Positions 9,828-22,105 of a DNA stretch of 64,000 bases are shown here, in pieces (position 1 is the first letter of the stretch; each line of letters opens with the position of its first letter). Under the pieces are notes generated by a model. The model saw only the letters and a list, made by a program, of their open reading frames with translations, made no database searches and was not told the origin of the DNA. Source of the stretch: Naematelia aurantialba (taxonomy: Eukaryota; Basidiomycota; Tremellomycetes; Tremellales; Naemateliaceae); NCBI GenBank assembly GCA_021527695.1, contig JAKFAO010000005.1, positions 434,001-498,000 on the forward strand. The letters are read 5' to 3'. A program made the position numbers and the translations under genes.

Positions 9828-12800
9828 ATGGGCTTTGATCCGTTCGAGGTCACGGCGCCTCACTTGGCGTACTCCTTTCTCGGTGGCTTTGTCGTGCTGT
9901 TTGGCATGTTCTCATTGCGTGCGTCCCGCCGCCCACGACAGTGACAGTCGCAGTCTGCTGACATGCCGCCAGTCATCAAGGAGCGGCTGTACATCGGTGA
10001 AGCACCCATAGCCGTCGTGTGCGGTATCATCCTCGGCCCCTATGTGCTCGGTCTGTTCGACCCGAATAGCTGGGGAGATGGCGGCGGCGCAGAAGGCTCG
10101 ACCGCAGATGAGATCACGCTCGAGTTCACCAGAGTCGTCATTGCCATCTCGGTCTTTGCCGTCGGTGTCGAACTGCCCAAGGTGCGCTCTAGGTTCCTCG
10201 CTGCTGCCGCCAATGTCCTTTATACTTGCACTATGCACTACACAGCCCGGAACCCTATCACAGTACTGTGCTGACATGCCCAGGCATATATGAAGCGGCA
10301 CTGGCGATCCCTCTTCTTCCTCCTCGGGCCCTGCATGATCTACGGCTGGATGGTCTCCGCCCTGCTCATGTGGGGCCTGATCCCAGGCTACACCTTCCTC
10401 TCCTCCCTCCTCGTAGCTGCAGCCGTCACGCCTACCGATCCTATCTTGGCACAAGCCGTCATTGGCGGCAAGTTCGCCGACAAGCACGTCCCAGCACATA
10501 TCCGCCACCTCTTGTCCGCCGAGAGTGGAAGTAACGACGGCGCCGCCTTTCCCTTTCTCGGCATCGCGCTCTACCTCACACTCGATGCAAGCGACGGTCA
10601 CGCAGTGGCAGAGTGGTTCTACTATGTCATGTGAGTAGGCTTGGCATCTCGGCTGATACCTAGTTCCTACGAGGTCCTGCTCGGTATTATCATCGGTGCC
10701 ATTCTAGGCTTCGTCGCCCGAAAACTCATGCAATTTGCCGAACGCAAACGCTTGGTCGATAGGCAGTCATATGTCGCTCAATACGTCAGCTTGGCTGTCC
10801 TGTCGATCGGTACGTGTTCATCCCTCTGGCCACCGCACAGTCGCTAATGAAGCAGGTCTCACGAGTTTGTTGGGAAGTGACGATCTGTTGTCGGCATTCG
10901 CGTGTGGTTGTGCCTTTGCCTGGGAGTGAGGATATGTTGTGATTCCGCTGACGAGATCAGTGGTTTCTTCAACAAGGCTACCGAAGATGCAGTGTTCTCT
11001 AACGTTATCGATCTACTGTTTAACTGTGCCGCTTTCATTTATATCGGGGCCATCCTGCCATTTGACCAGTTCAACGATGCCTCTTTGGGGGTGAGTCTCT
11101 TTAGATCGAACTTGACTGACGTCAGCTCAACTGGTGGCGCCTCTTTGTGCTGGCCATTCTCATCCTGCTGGTTCGCCGGCTCCCCGCCATCATTCTCCTA
11201 TATAAGTTCATCCCCGATATCAAAACCTTTCGCGAAGCCGCTTTCACAGGCTGGTTCGGTCCCATGGGAGTTGGGGCCATCTTCATTATCACTCTTGCCC
11301 GCACAGAACTTCCAGCGGGTGACCCAGATGCCGATACAGCTCAGGTCGACTTGCTACGCGCCACGATGGTACCCGTTGTCAGCTTCCTCGTATTATCCTC
11401 GGTCATTTCTCGTGAGTGGGCCAGCTTTGCACAGCTGACCTCAGATGGCTTGTCCATCCCGTTCTTCTCCCTGAGTCGGCGCGTGCACAGTATAACGTAC
11501 ACTTGGTCTCGTAATCCTTCGATGGATACACGCAGAGACAATGAGCCTGCTTGGACGACACATGCTCGTCGGGTGATACCTGGCCAGGAGATTGTCATCA
11601 ACCGCGACGACGATGCAGAAGAGGGCGATCTGAGCCTGCGGCGGACAGAGACGACACGCGATGCCGAGGCGGCGCGCGGTGGCAAGCTCGAGGGAAGCAG
11701 TGGAGGAAGCTCGAGCTCGCGGACGATGGCGCCAGGGGAAGAGATCGAAATGACCGAATCTCCATCTCCGATGGGCGGTCCCGAGGAACAAGCGTTAGCC
11801 GAGCATGATGCCGAGCGAGACGCTGGTGGGGAACGCGCGAATGAGGTAGAGGGTGGGGAGGGGACCCGGACACCGCCAGTCGCCGAGTATCGCGAAGGCC
11901 ACCATCTGGTCATTGAGCGCAAGGGCACAGGGGATGAGGTTGAAGTCGAGGTCATCCGCAATCACTTTAGCGAAAACAAGGATTCCGAGAGATCGACATT
12001 TCATCATCCGCGGCGACTGCGGCATGGCGAAGTGGACAAGCTGCTTGCGCATCTGCCCAAGTCGGTCGACCATGCTGTATCTCGCGTGATGGACGAAGGC
12101 CGGCACCCTATCGACTCGATGGGACTGGGCCTCATGCACTCCCACGACAGTGCCAGCAGCATTGGCGAAGCGTCTTCGCACCAAGGGACAGGGACAGTAG
12201 ACGAGGCGGAGAACCGACCGGCGTCTCCTTCACCACCGCGCGGGGACTCGGCAGATGATTCCGAAGAGCGTGTGGCGACAGCGGAGGCGGGGGCGGGGGC
12301 GGGGGCGAGTGCGGGGGCGGGGGCGTCTGGATCCAGGCTGAAGCCGCCGAGACTGAGAGTGGAGAAATCAGACAAGACGAGGAGTCCGCTTTGGCGGGTG
12401 TTTGGCCGGCGGCGCGGCAGTGTGTCTGACGACTCGTCGGTGGCCGAAGAAGGGCGCGCCGGAAGCTCAGCACGCGCCGGACCCGGCGCCCCCGCCGACC
12501 CGGGACTGTTATCCCCTCCGTTGGGCTCTGCATCGGCCCGAGCGAGACCCATCGGTCCGCCGTCCCCGGCGGACGCGGGCTCGGGGGCGGATCCCACCGA
12601 CCTGACGCGCGTCACGTCCAACTCGCTCGGCAACCGGTCGATCCGGTTCGCGATCGACAGCTCGCCGTCGTCCGATACCGCCCCGGGACCAGGCAACTAC
12701 GGCAATGCCGTTCCGGGCTTCACGCGCAACCCCAGCTTGAGCATGTTCCGTACCGACTCGATCAAGCCTGAAGGGGAAGACGACGACGACGACGACGACG

Positions 12801-12925
12801 ACGACGATGATGATGATGATGACGATGTTGATAGGGGCGGTCGCGGTCGCGGCGGCGGAAGTGGTGGTGCAGACGATGAGGGTGGACGTAGTGTTAGCTT
12901 TAGACTGCCGTCGAGGTGGCGATGA
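9828..12925 (+). CDS. NHA1: Plasma-membrane Na+(K+)/H+ antiporter
   Basis: Eight exons (9828-9918, 9973-10181, 10284-10630, 10664-10809, 10856-10925, 10961-11090, 11126-11411, 11445-12925) give 919 residues. The first ~440 residues form the multi-spanning CPA1-type antiporter core with fungal Nha1 motifs: KERLYIGEAPIAVVCGIILGP, TPTDPILAQAVIGGKFAD, HIRHLLSAESGSNDGAAFP and LLGSDDLLSAFACG. The paired acidic residues of that last block are typical ion-binding positions. The C-terminal half is a long hydrophilic cytoplasmic tail, as in yeast Nha1 where it regulates salt and pH responses. It includes a run of about 16 Asp near the end. Five of its introns are only 33-46 nt. The last (11412-11444) is 33 nt and in frame. 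Confidence 0.92.
12779..12826 (+). repeat. GAC/GAT triplet run encoding poly-Asp
   Basis: Sixteen GAC/GAT codons in a row within the NHA1 C-terminal tail. Confidence 0.85.
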
Positions 12926-13159
12926 CGTTTGGCATTTGCATCTGGTAGCGGGTATTGTGAGAGCATGCGAGGCGCGACATCACTAGAGCACGAGAGACGA
13001 GAGCACCAGAGCACGAGAGCGGATCAGCATGCATGCATGATTCCGATTGGAGCTTCGCCGTCGCCGATGCGCTGTATTATAGGCCGCTCGGCGAGATATT
13101 CACCGCAAACTATGCTACAGTCTATGCTACAGTCCTCTACGCTACACTCCGCCACAGCC

Positions 13160-16100
13160 CTACTCGTACTCTCCAGATCCATCGTCACCGTCTTCATCAC
13201 CGGCCTCATCCACATCCATATCTGCATCCACATCCACATCCGCATCCCCGTCTTGATCCTCATCCTCATCCTCACCCGCATCGTCGTCGTCGCTCTCCAA
13301 CGCAGCCCTCAGCTGGGCCCGCCTCGCTTCCTCCCTCTTCGCCTCCGCCTCGCTCTTCGGCTGCCGGCTCCGCAGGCTCCTCGTGGTCGGTGCAGGCGCA
13401 GCCTGCGCAGCTGGAGTCGTGACACCAGAACGAGACGGTCTCGTGCTTCCGCCCCGAGGAGTGGACGTGGACTTGGACTTGGACGTGGACTTGGACTTGG
13501 ACTTGGACTTTGACTTGGGCTTGGGCTTGGACTTGGACGTGGACATGGACATGGACGTGGACGTGGACTGGGATTTGGACTTGGCAGCGGCTGACCGTCT
13601 TGTGCTGTCTGATGGTGGTGGAGGGTGTGGGGACGCCGCTGGGACCTTGAGCCTGATGACGGTCCGTGCGGAGCGCGCGGGGCGTGTGGGGCTTGTGGGG
13701 AGTGCGGAGGGAGTGGGCGGTGTGAGGCTTGTGGGGAGTATGGGACGCTGTGCGTGTAGCGCGCTGTTGATCTCTGTGGATAAAGGTGGAGGTGACATGT
13801 CCACGTCCTCTGTCTCGCCCACGCTTTCCAGTCCTTGTGGCGGAGACACCGACGCCGTTGCCGTTGCCGGTGCAGATAGCAGTGGCAGTGGCAGTGGGGA
13901 CTGCTCGCCCCCACCCAAAGGCCGGGAGACCACAGGCAGGGAGTCGGCGACCGGCGGTACCGTGGCCGTGTCAAGCATCTCCTCTTTCACCCGTGGCACC
14001 CGCGCAATCCCGGCCGCTCGCGAATGAGAGGGAGAAGCGGCATTCTCGGGAATATTCTCGTCCCCACTACTCTCGATCGCGTGTTCGTCCGGCGCTTCAA
14101 CGCTCTGCGACCGCATTCGGTCCCGCCATGCAGCCTTGTTCTCTTGCAGATTATTGGCAATAACGTCCGCTGCTGTTCGTTTCTTAGGTGTCGCCGTGTC
14201 GTCCATCTTGGCCAGTGGATTGACTTGCGGCTCGTGCAGCTGATCCGATCGTCAACCCTCTTTGCACGAGTGCTGCGTGCTGCGAGATCCGTAACACTCT
14301 AAAACTCACGTCTGTAACCTCGCCATACTCTGCTTGCAACCGCCGCCGCACCCGCAACCCATTGATAAGTTTGACCCATCGTTTCAATGCCCGATCCTCT
14401 CGTTTCGCTTTTTCCTTTTCTTCGTGCGCTGCAGCTGATTCCCAGTACGCCTCGAGGACTAGTGCTTCATTCTCCTCGGCAACGACGATCCCAGTGATAA
14501 TCGGCAGAGCACGCTGTTTCTTGAATTCGAATCCTGTCTGTACCAACCGTCAGACCGGCTCGATTTTTCGAGTCTCGTGTTTCAACTCACACATGCTTCG
14601 GCATAGCTGATGCCGAGCGCTTTGGCGACTTTGGCAATCCCTTTGACTGCATGTCGTCAATTGTTGGTTTCGAGAACATACCTTGTCACTTACATGCGAG
14701 ATGTACGGCGCCTTTGGGAAGCATGGTTGGGGCATACAAGTCGATATTGCCAAACGAGTTTTGTGGTATGTGCCCCTAATGCCCATCAGCGACGCCTGGA
14801 TGCTATAGTAGTTCCAGTGCTCACATCCTTGATCGGTGGAGGACGATATATCTCCGTCTGGTACTCAGCATACAAGCCCTGCTGAGGCTCGTCCTGACCC
14901 TCTTGTCTGGCCAGTTCCTGTGCACGCCGCTTGTTGAGCGTGACGGCCCTTTGCTTGACCCATTTCAGAGGTTCCTGTCGATCCTTGACTCTCCGCCCGA
15001 CTCTCATCCAGTTCTCTGCAGTCTTGCAGGAAAGAACATTCGCTCGACGATATACAGGCTCTCCTCTGAAACGACCGATCTCTCGTTTGGGATTTAATAC
15101 CTCTTCTCGTTTCAAGTGGCGTTCAAGGACGTAGCTGCGTGTCAGGTCGTTGTCTACAGGCATTTGCTCACATAGGGTGGTCCTTGAAGCCGCTCATATG
15201 TTGCGGCATGCCTTCGGACATATGGCTTGTCTCCAGCTCGGCATCTTCCAACTCATCTCGATTCTACCGATCAGCAAGCTTCAGCACAAACGGACCTACC
15301 AAGCGATAAGGTCTCTGCAGAAACCCCATCACTTCGCCCCACCAATCCGGTTCATCCTTCTTTGCTGGAACGCGAAGCTTGGCTGTCTTCGCTCCAAAGT
15401 TCTTCGCATACCTCAAAGTGACATCCCGAGCATAGCCGTCTGCTGTCAGAAAGAACTTGGGAAATCGCTCACCTTCCTCAAACGCTATAACATACAGCAT
15501 ACGGATCGGTCCGCTGTCCGAGACGGGTTCATAGTGTGTCTTTTTCCGAATGACTCCGCTGACAGGATCGACAGGTATCCATCGTTGATCAGAACGCGAG
15601 AATACCTCCGCCCAAAATACCGGCGGTTGCTGCGATAGGTCTGCTAGGCATCAGCAACGTCTGAAGTCTGTGACCTACCCTCTTTCCGCTTTGGTTTTGG
15701 CTTTACTCCGACTCGCTGGGGCTCAGGCTTAGGCTTACGCAGGCGATACAGATCTGCTGGATCCTTCAGTCTCCCTGGGCCAGCAGCGCGAAGATTATTC
15801 TTCTTCGTCTTTTCGGCGGCTGCTCCTGGACCTCCATCCTGGAATCCAGGTATTGGAACTTCCTCCAGGTCGTCATCGTCTTCTTCTTCTGATGCAGGTC
15901 CGACGCCTTGTCTGCTAGCCAACAGCCGGCCGTTCCTGCCTGCTCCCAGCTTCTTCTTCGGTGTCACTTTTTCTGCCCGCCAAGGCACCGCCTGAAGTGA
16001 GACGACCAGCCTCGCACCAAGTCCGCATGCACGAGCGAGAGCGACAAATAGCTGAGCCGACACGTCTCTCGACCCTTCCTGTTGTAAGACTTTCTTCATG

Positions 16101-17259
16101 AAGCTGTTGACGGATCGCAGTCGTTCCTCCCCCGCCCCTTGGCTCAGCTTCTCCAGAAAATCTTCCTGCTCTTTCTCTCTCTCTTTAGCGCTCTTGAATT
16201 CACCTCCCATGAGAGCGGCCTTTGTCAAGCGTGGAAGCTGCTTGACAATCTCGTCCACGTCGTCCCACGTCCGTGTTCTCAGGCCGATAGTGAAGTCGGA
16301 GATATCGAAAAACGACTGCGACCACCATGTGACAAGAGATTGGAGCGCATCAAAGAAGAGGCGAGATCGCTGAGCCCGGTCTGGAAAGCGTGATGGAGGA
16401 ATGTGAAAAGCAGTCTGGAGTGGATGAGGCAGTAGCGAGAGGAGACGAGCCTGGAACGAGTAAGCATGTGGCAGCTAGAGCACAAAGCGAGACGCCCACC
16501 CTTAATAAAAGGTTACTGCACCACCTGTTTCTAATACGAGCGCTAGCCAGCAATGAGATCACATGAAGCTTGTGGGCCTCTAGCCGAATGGCCCTGTCTT
16601 TCGATGTTATGGGTTTTCTGATATATGAGCTGCATTCACAGCCCGCACGAAGAGGTGCTCACTTCCGCAAGGCCAAGGCTATCCGTTTAGCCTTTTGCTC
16701 ATCTGTCTCACCTCCAATCTCTAAGCGAATGACCCCGTCCCCCGTCTCCCCGGCTTCCTCGTCATCATCCTCGCCGTACGCCTCTTCTTCGTCGACACTA
16801 GCAGCGGTAGTCGCTGTCCCGGGTGTTGCTGGCGTCGTCCCGCGAGTCAACACTGAACCAGGAGTCGTCGGCGCACCGAATGGGGAAGATGGTCCAGCAA
16901 CGGGAGGAATAGCCACCTCCTCAAAGTCGTCCTCGTCATCGGACGACGAACCCACCGATATTGGAGCGGACTGTGGTCGGGGAAGAGCTGCTCGTGTGAG
17001 CTAAGTCAACCGACAACCGCCAAAGCATGAGTGACAAACCTCTGGATTTCCCCTTGGCAGCTGTCAAGCTGGTTGGAGTACCATTGCGGCCTCCTGCAAC
17101 GGCTATTCTGCTCCCTTGCCCAGCTGCAGGGGCCCGAGACCCGTTCAAGAGACGCGAGGCGACCTTGGCTGGAGTAACAGCGGGAGTCTTTGGTGCAGAC
17201 AGAAATTCGACTGGCTGCCTCGGGATGACCTTGCGATTCTTCGTCCTAGAAGCACTCAT
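13160..17259 (-). CDS. RAD4: Nucleotide-excision repair protein Rad4/XPC
   Basis: Multi-exon minus-strand gene of roughly 1,150 residues. Rad4/XPC with Rad23 recognises helix-distorting DNA damage. Exon 1 (17040-17259) starts MSASRTKNRK and is disordered. Exon 2, from about 16987, ends at a DEQKAKRIALALRK block; exon 3 is 16500-16617. The inactive transglutaminase fold follows (DVSAQLFVALARACGLGARLVVSLQ; PPVFWAEVFSRSDQRWIPVDPVSG). The three beta-hairpin domains come next: HPIYVLERHLKREEVL and VYRRANVLSCKTAENWMRVGR, NSFGNIDLYAPTMLPKGAVHL, then ALPIITGIVVAEENEALVLEAYWE. The C-terminal third (13160-14200) is low complexity: a Ser/Lys/Thr repeat and an acidic Asp/Val/Glu tail. Several acceptors are NAGNAG-type and uncertain by three bases. 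Confidence 0.9.
13461..13583 (-). repeat. Hexamer repeat in RAD4 encoding Ser-Lys/Ser-Thr tail
   Basis: Imperfect array of TTGGAC/GTGGAC on the plus strand, read on the minus strand as alternating Ser with Lys, Thr, Met and Pro. It is in frame with RAD4. Confidence 0.8.
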
Positions 17260-17641
17260 CCTCCCCAAACCCCTCCAAGCGGTGTGATATTAGTTGTCAA
17301 ACGAGAAAACAGAGAGAGACCGAGTTGACTAGACGTTCGTCATTGGCTTGGATCGACAACAACGACGGAGTTGAGAGCAAATGTCCGCCAACATTTCAGA
17401 GCTTATGAGACTCTCTTTCCAACTCCTTTGTCCTACTCGTCAGTTCACCCCACCGGTCGACGGCTTGCTCTGCTGCTCGCTTCGACAGACTCGTTGGATG
17501 TCGATATCTCTCCGAGCATTGTCGTCCAGTCGAGTGTCATTCCGGCAGACCAAGCCCCACTTGACGAGCAGTCTACTCTGTCAGGCTCGCGTTCTTTCAA
17601 CTTCACTGGTTCGACCCAGTCTATCGACGTTTCCTTCCTTC
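17260..17641. other. Divergent region RAD4 / M16 protease
   Basis: 382 bp between two diverging starts. The plus-strand frame upstream of 17642 is open from an ATG at 17381, which would add 87 Arg/Ser/Leu-rich residues to the protease. I treat it as leader, but a targeting peptide cannot be excluded. Confidence 0.5.
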
Positions 17642-20600
17642 ATGGACGACCAAGCATCCAATGGCTCGCCAGCCGACTATGGAAACTTCAAACTGCTCAC
17701 GACTTTTGCTGTGAAATATGCGCCGATCACAGTGTCCAGATGGAGAAGCGAGAAAACTGGTCTGACGGTTGTCGTCGGGAGTCACGAGGCTCCTATAGTG
17801 AGTTTGGCATCTTGAAGTCTCTAGCCGATCTCCAACAAGCGCTGACTGCTGTCAGACAAGCGGCCATTTCGCCATTGCCTCAGAGAGTAGGTGTCCCCTC
17901 TGCTTCGAGTTGCTGACGCCCTTTCCTAGTCTTCGACGACACAGGCCGGCCACATACACTGGAGCAGTAGGTCCGGCGTTTGCCCCAAGGAATGAGGCTC
18001 ATCTATCAGTCTTGTCTTTCTGGGATCCAAAGCCTACCCCTACAAAGGCGTTCTCGACCAACTAGCCAACAGGGCAGGAAGTAATGGGACGAATGCCTGG
18101 ACCGCTAATGACCGTACGTTGGAACAGAATCGATGGCACGACATCGCTAACGGACCCAGATACCGCGTATACTATTGCGACAGCGGGGAGTGACGGTTTC
18201 TTGAAGATGCTTCCCAGTGAGCATTCATAGTCCCGATGACATCGCACATCCTGATTGGTCTTAGTCTACGTCGACCATATCCTACATCCGACGATCACCG
18301 ATGCGGGCTTCGTTACTGAAGTGCATCATATCAATGGGGCTGGCGAGGATGCTGGAGTCGTGTATAGTGAGATGCAAGCGAGAGAGAACCAGAGCGGGGA
18401 TCTTATGGCCTTAAAGTGGGTTGGAGCAGGAAAGTGAGCTGATTGTTTAGATTACAACGATCTCTTTATCCTCCCAGCTCAGCCTACCGGAGCGAGACTG
18501 GTGGATTGCTGGCAAATTTAAGGGTTCTGACAGCTCAACAAAGTGAGTCTTCCTGGTCACCTCGTAGGAATTATCTAGCTGATTGCATTAGTACGCGATT
18601 ACCATTCCAAATACTACGTTCCCCATAATGTGAGTCGAAATCGAGGACGAAACTCACTATCCAGCTCTGCCTTCTCATCGACGGTGCTGTGCCCTTGCCT
18701 GAACTGTTCCACGTCCTTAATACCCAAGTCGACCCTCTAATCCTGTCGCATCTTCCACCCCATGCCTCGATACCTCCTCCTGGATGGAAGCGGCCGTTTG
18801 TCGAGACATCCACTGCAGAGGAGCTATCCGTGCCTCTTACCAAGGCACAGGTCGTTGAATTCATGGAAGAGGACGAATCCATGGGAGAAGTATCGATGAG
18901 CTGGCTCGGCCCAGCACCGACGGATTACAGGACGAACGTTGCTCTCAAGCTCCTTGAGTCATATCTTACGCATTCAGCCACTAGCCCATTGCAAAAGCAA
19001 TTCATCGAAATCCCGAAGCCATATTGTACTGGGATTGGGTTTTACTCTGAGGATCGAGTCAACAAGAATGAGCTACAATGCTTCATCTCCGATGTTCCTA
19101 CTAAATACCTCGAAAAGATCGGTGACATGATCAGGGAGAAGTTTAGGGACATTGCCGAAAACGAAGGCATTGATATGAACCGAATGGGTCTCGTTCTCCG
19201 GCGAGACAAGCGAACGTTGCTGAACTATATGGAGACCAGCGTCAGCAGCGTTCTGTCTGATGCGGTTATTGGAGGTGAGTTCGAAATCTTGCCCCGCTCT
19301 GTCCCTAACGAGCGTAGACTTTCTTTATGGCGAAAAGAACGGCCAGGAGCTTCCCAAAGCTTTCGACGACCTTACAGACTACGATGTGTTGTCCCGTTGG
19401 ACATCAGAGGACTGGGCCAAGTTGCTCAAGCAGTACTACGTTGATCCCCACTGTATCACTGTCGTCGGCAAGCCTTCGGCCGCTTTGTCGAACAAAATCG
19501 AGACGGACGAGAAGGAGCGGTTAGCAAAGAGAAAAGAGGAATTGGGCGAAGAGAACTTGAAGGAGCTGGAACGGAAATTAGAGGAGGCAAAGGTTGAGAG
19601 CGACAAACAAGCGCCTGAAGAGATGATTACCTCATTTCCCATCACTGACGTAGGTACCCGCAATCACAGAGGCAGAGCTGAATATATTAGCCAGCAAGCC
19701 TGACCTGGGTCCCCGTGGAGACTGCGGTCAACAATGTACCGGGTCAAGTAATCCAGGGAGATCAGGGGTCTTTGCAGAAGCACCTGGACAAGTCAGGCAT
19801 CAAGCTACCGTTCCAAGCACACTTTGCTCATGTCAAAGTGCGCACATCCTGTCTGCTCAAGAATGAACGCTAACTGGACAGTCGAATTTCATTTCCGTCT
19901 CAGTACTTTTCGACACAAAGAAGGTGCCAGCTCATCTCATGCCGTAGGTCTTTAGAAATACTGAAGGGCCGACTGATGATTCTTTTACTGTAGATACCTG
20001 TCTATCCTCCAATCTTCGCTGTTTGCCCTCCCGCTCAAACGGCCAGACGGCTCTATGCTTTCACACGAAGCAGTCGTCGATCTGCTCAACGAGTGGGTCA
20101 ATATGGTTACAATAGGGATCAGCGCGCTGATCAATCCAAGCTTCACCGTCTCGCAGAGCATTTCCTTCTCCTACCGATCATGCTTCTCAGAGGTCCTCTG
20201 CATCAGCCTCAAAGTTGAGAAGGCCGACTTTGAAAAGGCTGTCACGTGGATACGCGATCTGGTCACGGGAGTTGTGTTTACAAAAGAGCGGTAAGCCGTC
20301 TTTGCTTCTTTCTGTTTCGAGCTAATGTCGTTCAGATTGCAAGTTACAGTCGCCAAGATGCTGCAGGAGCTGCCATACTCTAAGCGGGATGGAGGGACGA
20401 TCTCGCGGGCTTGGGCCAACAGGCTTGTGTATGATGTCGAAAAGTCAACCTCCGAGGCATGCGGTCTACTACATGCTCTTGAGTTTATTCCGCAGACGGC
20501 TGAGCTGCTCGAGTCGGATCCTGAGGAAGTAGCTACGAAGATGGACGAGGTCCGACGCTACCGTATGTTAATGCTACTGTTTTCAATCAGACAACTAATG

Positions 20601-21790
20601 GGAGTGCAGTGTTGGATCCAGAGATCGTGCGGGTCTCCGTGGCTGGTGATGTTCTGGGAGTGCAGGATCCGAAAGGCGTGCTGTCACGATCGTTCTTGCC
20701 TTACGAAGTGGGTCCATGCCATTCCTCGATCAGTGGACATGAATCTGAGTCCTCTAGGCAGCGGTCAAGCTGTCGCCCTTGTCAACGGCCTACGACACGC
20801 TCAGTGAGCTGGGCGAGCATCCCGCCAAGACGGTAAGTCCTGTTTTACGGTGTGCACATTTTTGTTTACATGTTCAGTGCGTTCTTGTGCCAATGTCGGC
20901 CATCGAAGGCTCGTACTCTATACACTACGCCCGAGGATTAACAGGGTGGGACCATCCCGACCTGCCAGCTCTCCGGCTCGCGTCGGCAACTTTGAACGCA
21001 TCGGAAAGCTATCTGTGGAAATCCATCCGCGGGAGCGGTCTGGCCTATGGAGCGCACATTGAAGTCGATTCTGAGAGTGGTTTGACCGGCTTTTCAGTAT
21101 ATCGAGTGAGTTGTCCGACCAACTCTGCGATGGAGGGAGCCTAACAAAATGTAGAGTCCAAATGCTGAGCACGCATATGAGGCTGCTGGAAAACTGCTTC
21201 GAGGTCTCGCTGACGGAACTGTGGGTGGTCGTACCTTCTTGAGCGTGAGAAGCTGATTCTATGCAGGTCGAGCTGGATCAAAATCTTGTCGACGGCGCTC
21301 GCTCCTTGTTAACTTTTGAGTATGCCCGCAAATCAGAGACAGTCATGAGCGCCGTGAGTCATTGAAGCACATTTTGGAATGTCTCTGATAGTCAAGGCGT
21401 CGACTGCGTACTTGAACGAGGTGCTGAAAGAAGTCGGCAAGAACAATGATCAGGAAATGCTGAAGAAGCTCCCCGTGAGTGACGAGGTCTCCACATTCTG
21501 ACCATGGCTGATGGGCGCAGAGTGTCACGTTGGATCAGATCCGAAAAGCCATCACAGACTATATTCTGCCCATCTTTGACCCGTCAACGGCAGTTGGAGC
21601 GGTCGCGGTCTCAGCGGGGAAGGCGGATGAGGTCGAAGCGGGGTTCGAGAAGCTCGGATTCACCGTCGAGAGGAAGGAGCTCCCCACTCTGGGAGGGGAC
21701 GAGAGTGACGAGAGCATGGGATCTGGCTCGGGATCGGAAACTGGATCAGAGGTTTCAAGTGACGATGGGATGGAGAGTGGGCGGGGGTGA
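17642..21790 (+). CDS. M16 family zinc metalloprotease (Sdd3/YOL098C-like)
   Basis: Highly split gene (first exons 17642-17797, 17856-17886, 17930-17966, then 18010 onward) of roughly 1,000 residues. It is an M16C-like pitrilysin peptidase. The inverted zinc motif H-x-x-E-H is HTLEH at residues 71-75, with the last His completed across an intron at 17967-18009. The distal glutamate ligand lies in GAGEDAGVVYSEMQ. The paired domains continue with YHSKYYVPHNLCLLI and the second-half block VEKADFEKAVTWIRDLVTGVVF. The resemblance is to yeast YOL098C and S. pombe homologues, which are cytosolic or mitochondrial and of unclear substrate. It ends in a Ser/Gly/Glu-rich tail. The start at 17642 was chosen because DYGNFKLLTTFAVKY matches the family N-terminus closely. 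Confidence 0.85.
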
Positions 21791-21861
21791 AGCGGTGCCG
21801 AGCACAAGAGGGGATACACTACTACTGTCCATATTCATATCGCATCCTCGTTGACCATGCA

Positions 21862-22062
21862 TTACTTGTCTCTATAAGCGGGAGGATCGAATAAGAGATG
21901 CCCGAATTTCCTCTGAAAAAAGTCGTTAGCTGTGGTTGCCTATTCATTTCCTCTGTTTGCGACACTCAACACTCACACGACCACAGCACCTAAAAGGGGG
22001 AGCAGGGCGAACGCATAAATCTGTAGAAGAGAGCGACGGTGGCCTAGTGCTGAAGATTCCAT
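21862..22062 (-). CDS. Possible 44-residue single-span membrane protein
   Basis: Two putative exons (21979-22062, 21862-21912) around a 66-nt intron with donor GTGTGA and acceptor TTTTTTCAG. The product begins MESSALGHRRSLLQIYAF, has one hydrophobic segment (about residues 14-28), and ends in a polar tail, DPPAYRDK. It starts 43 bp from the divergent MRPS2 start, a spacing typical of shared fungal promoters. I do not recognise a family. The donor is non-optimal, and a GTGAGT two bases away gives a different tail. This could also be non-coding. Confidence 0.35.
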
Positions 22063-22105
22063 TGCGAGCGTTGCAGGACGGGACGGTGCAGCTGAAGAAA
22101 CGGGG

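Noticed and set aside
13383..14027. Plus-strand frame with DVDLDLD-type repeats
   Set aside because: It is the reverse reading of the RAD4 Ser/Lys hexamer repeat.
17381..17641. 87-residue in-frame extension of the M16 protease
   Set aside because: The family N-terminus matches from just after ATG 17642; the extension looks like leader sequence, though targeting cannot be ruled out.
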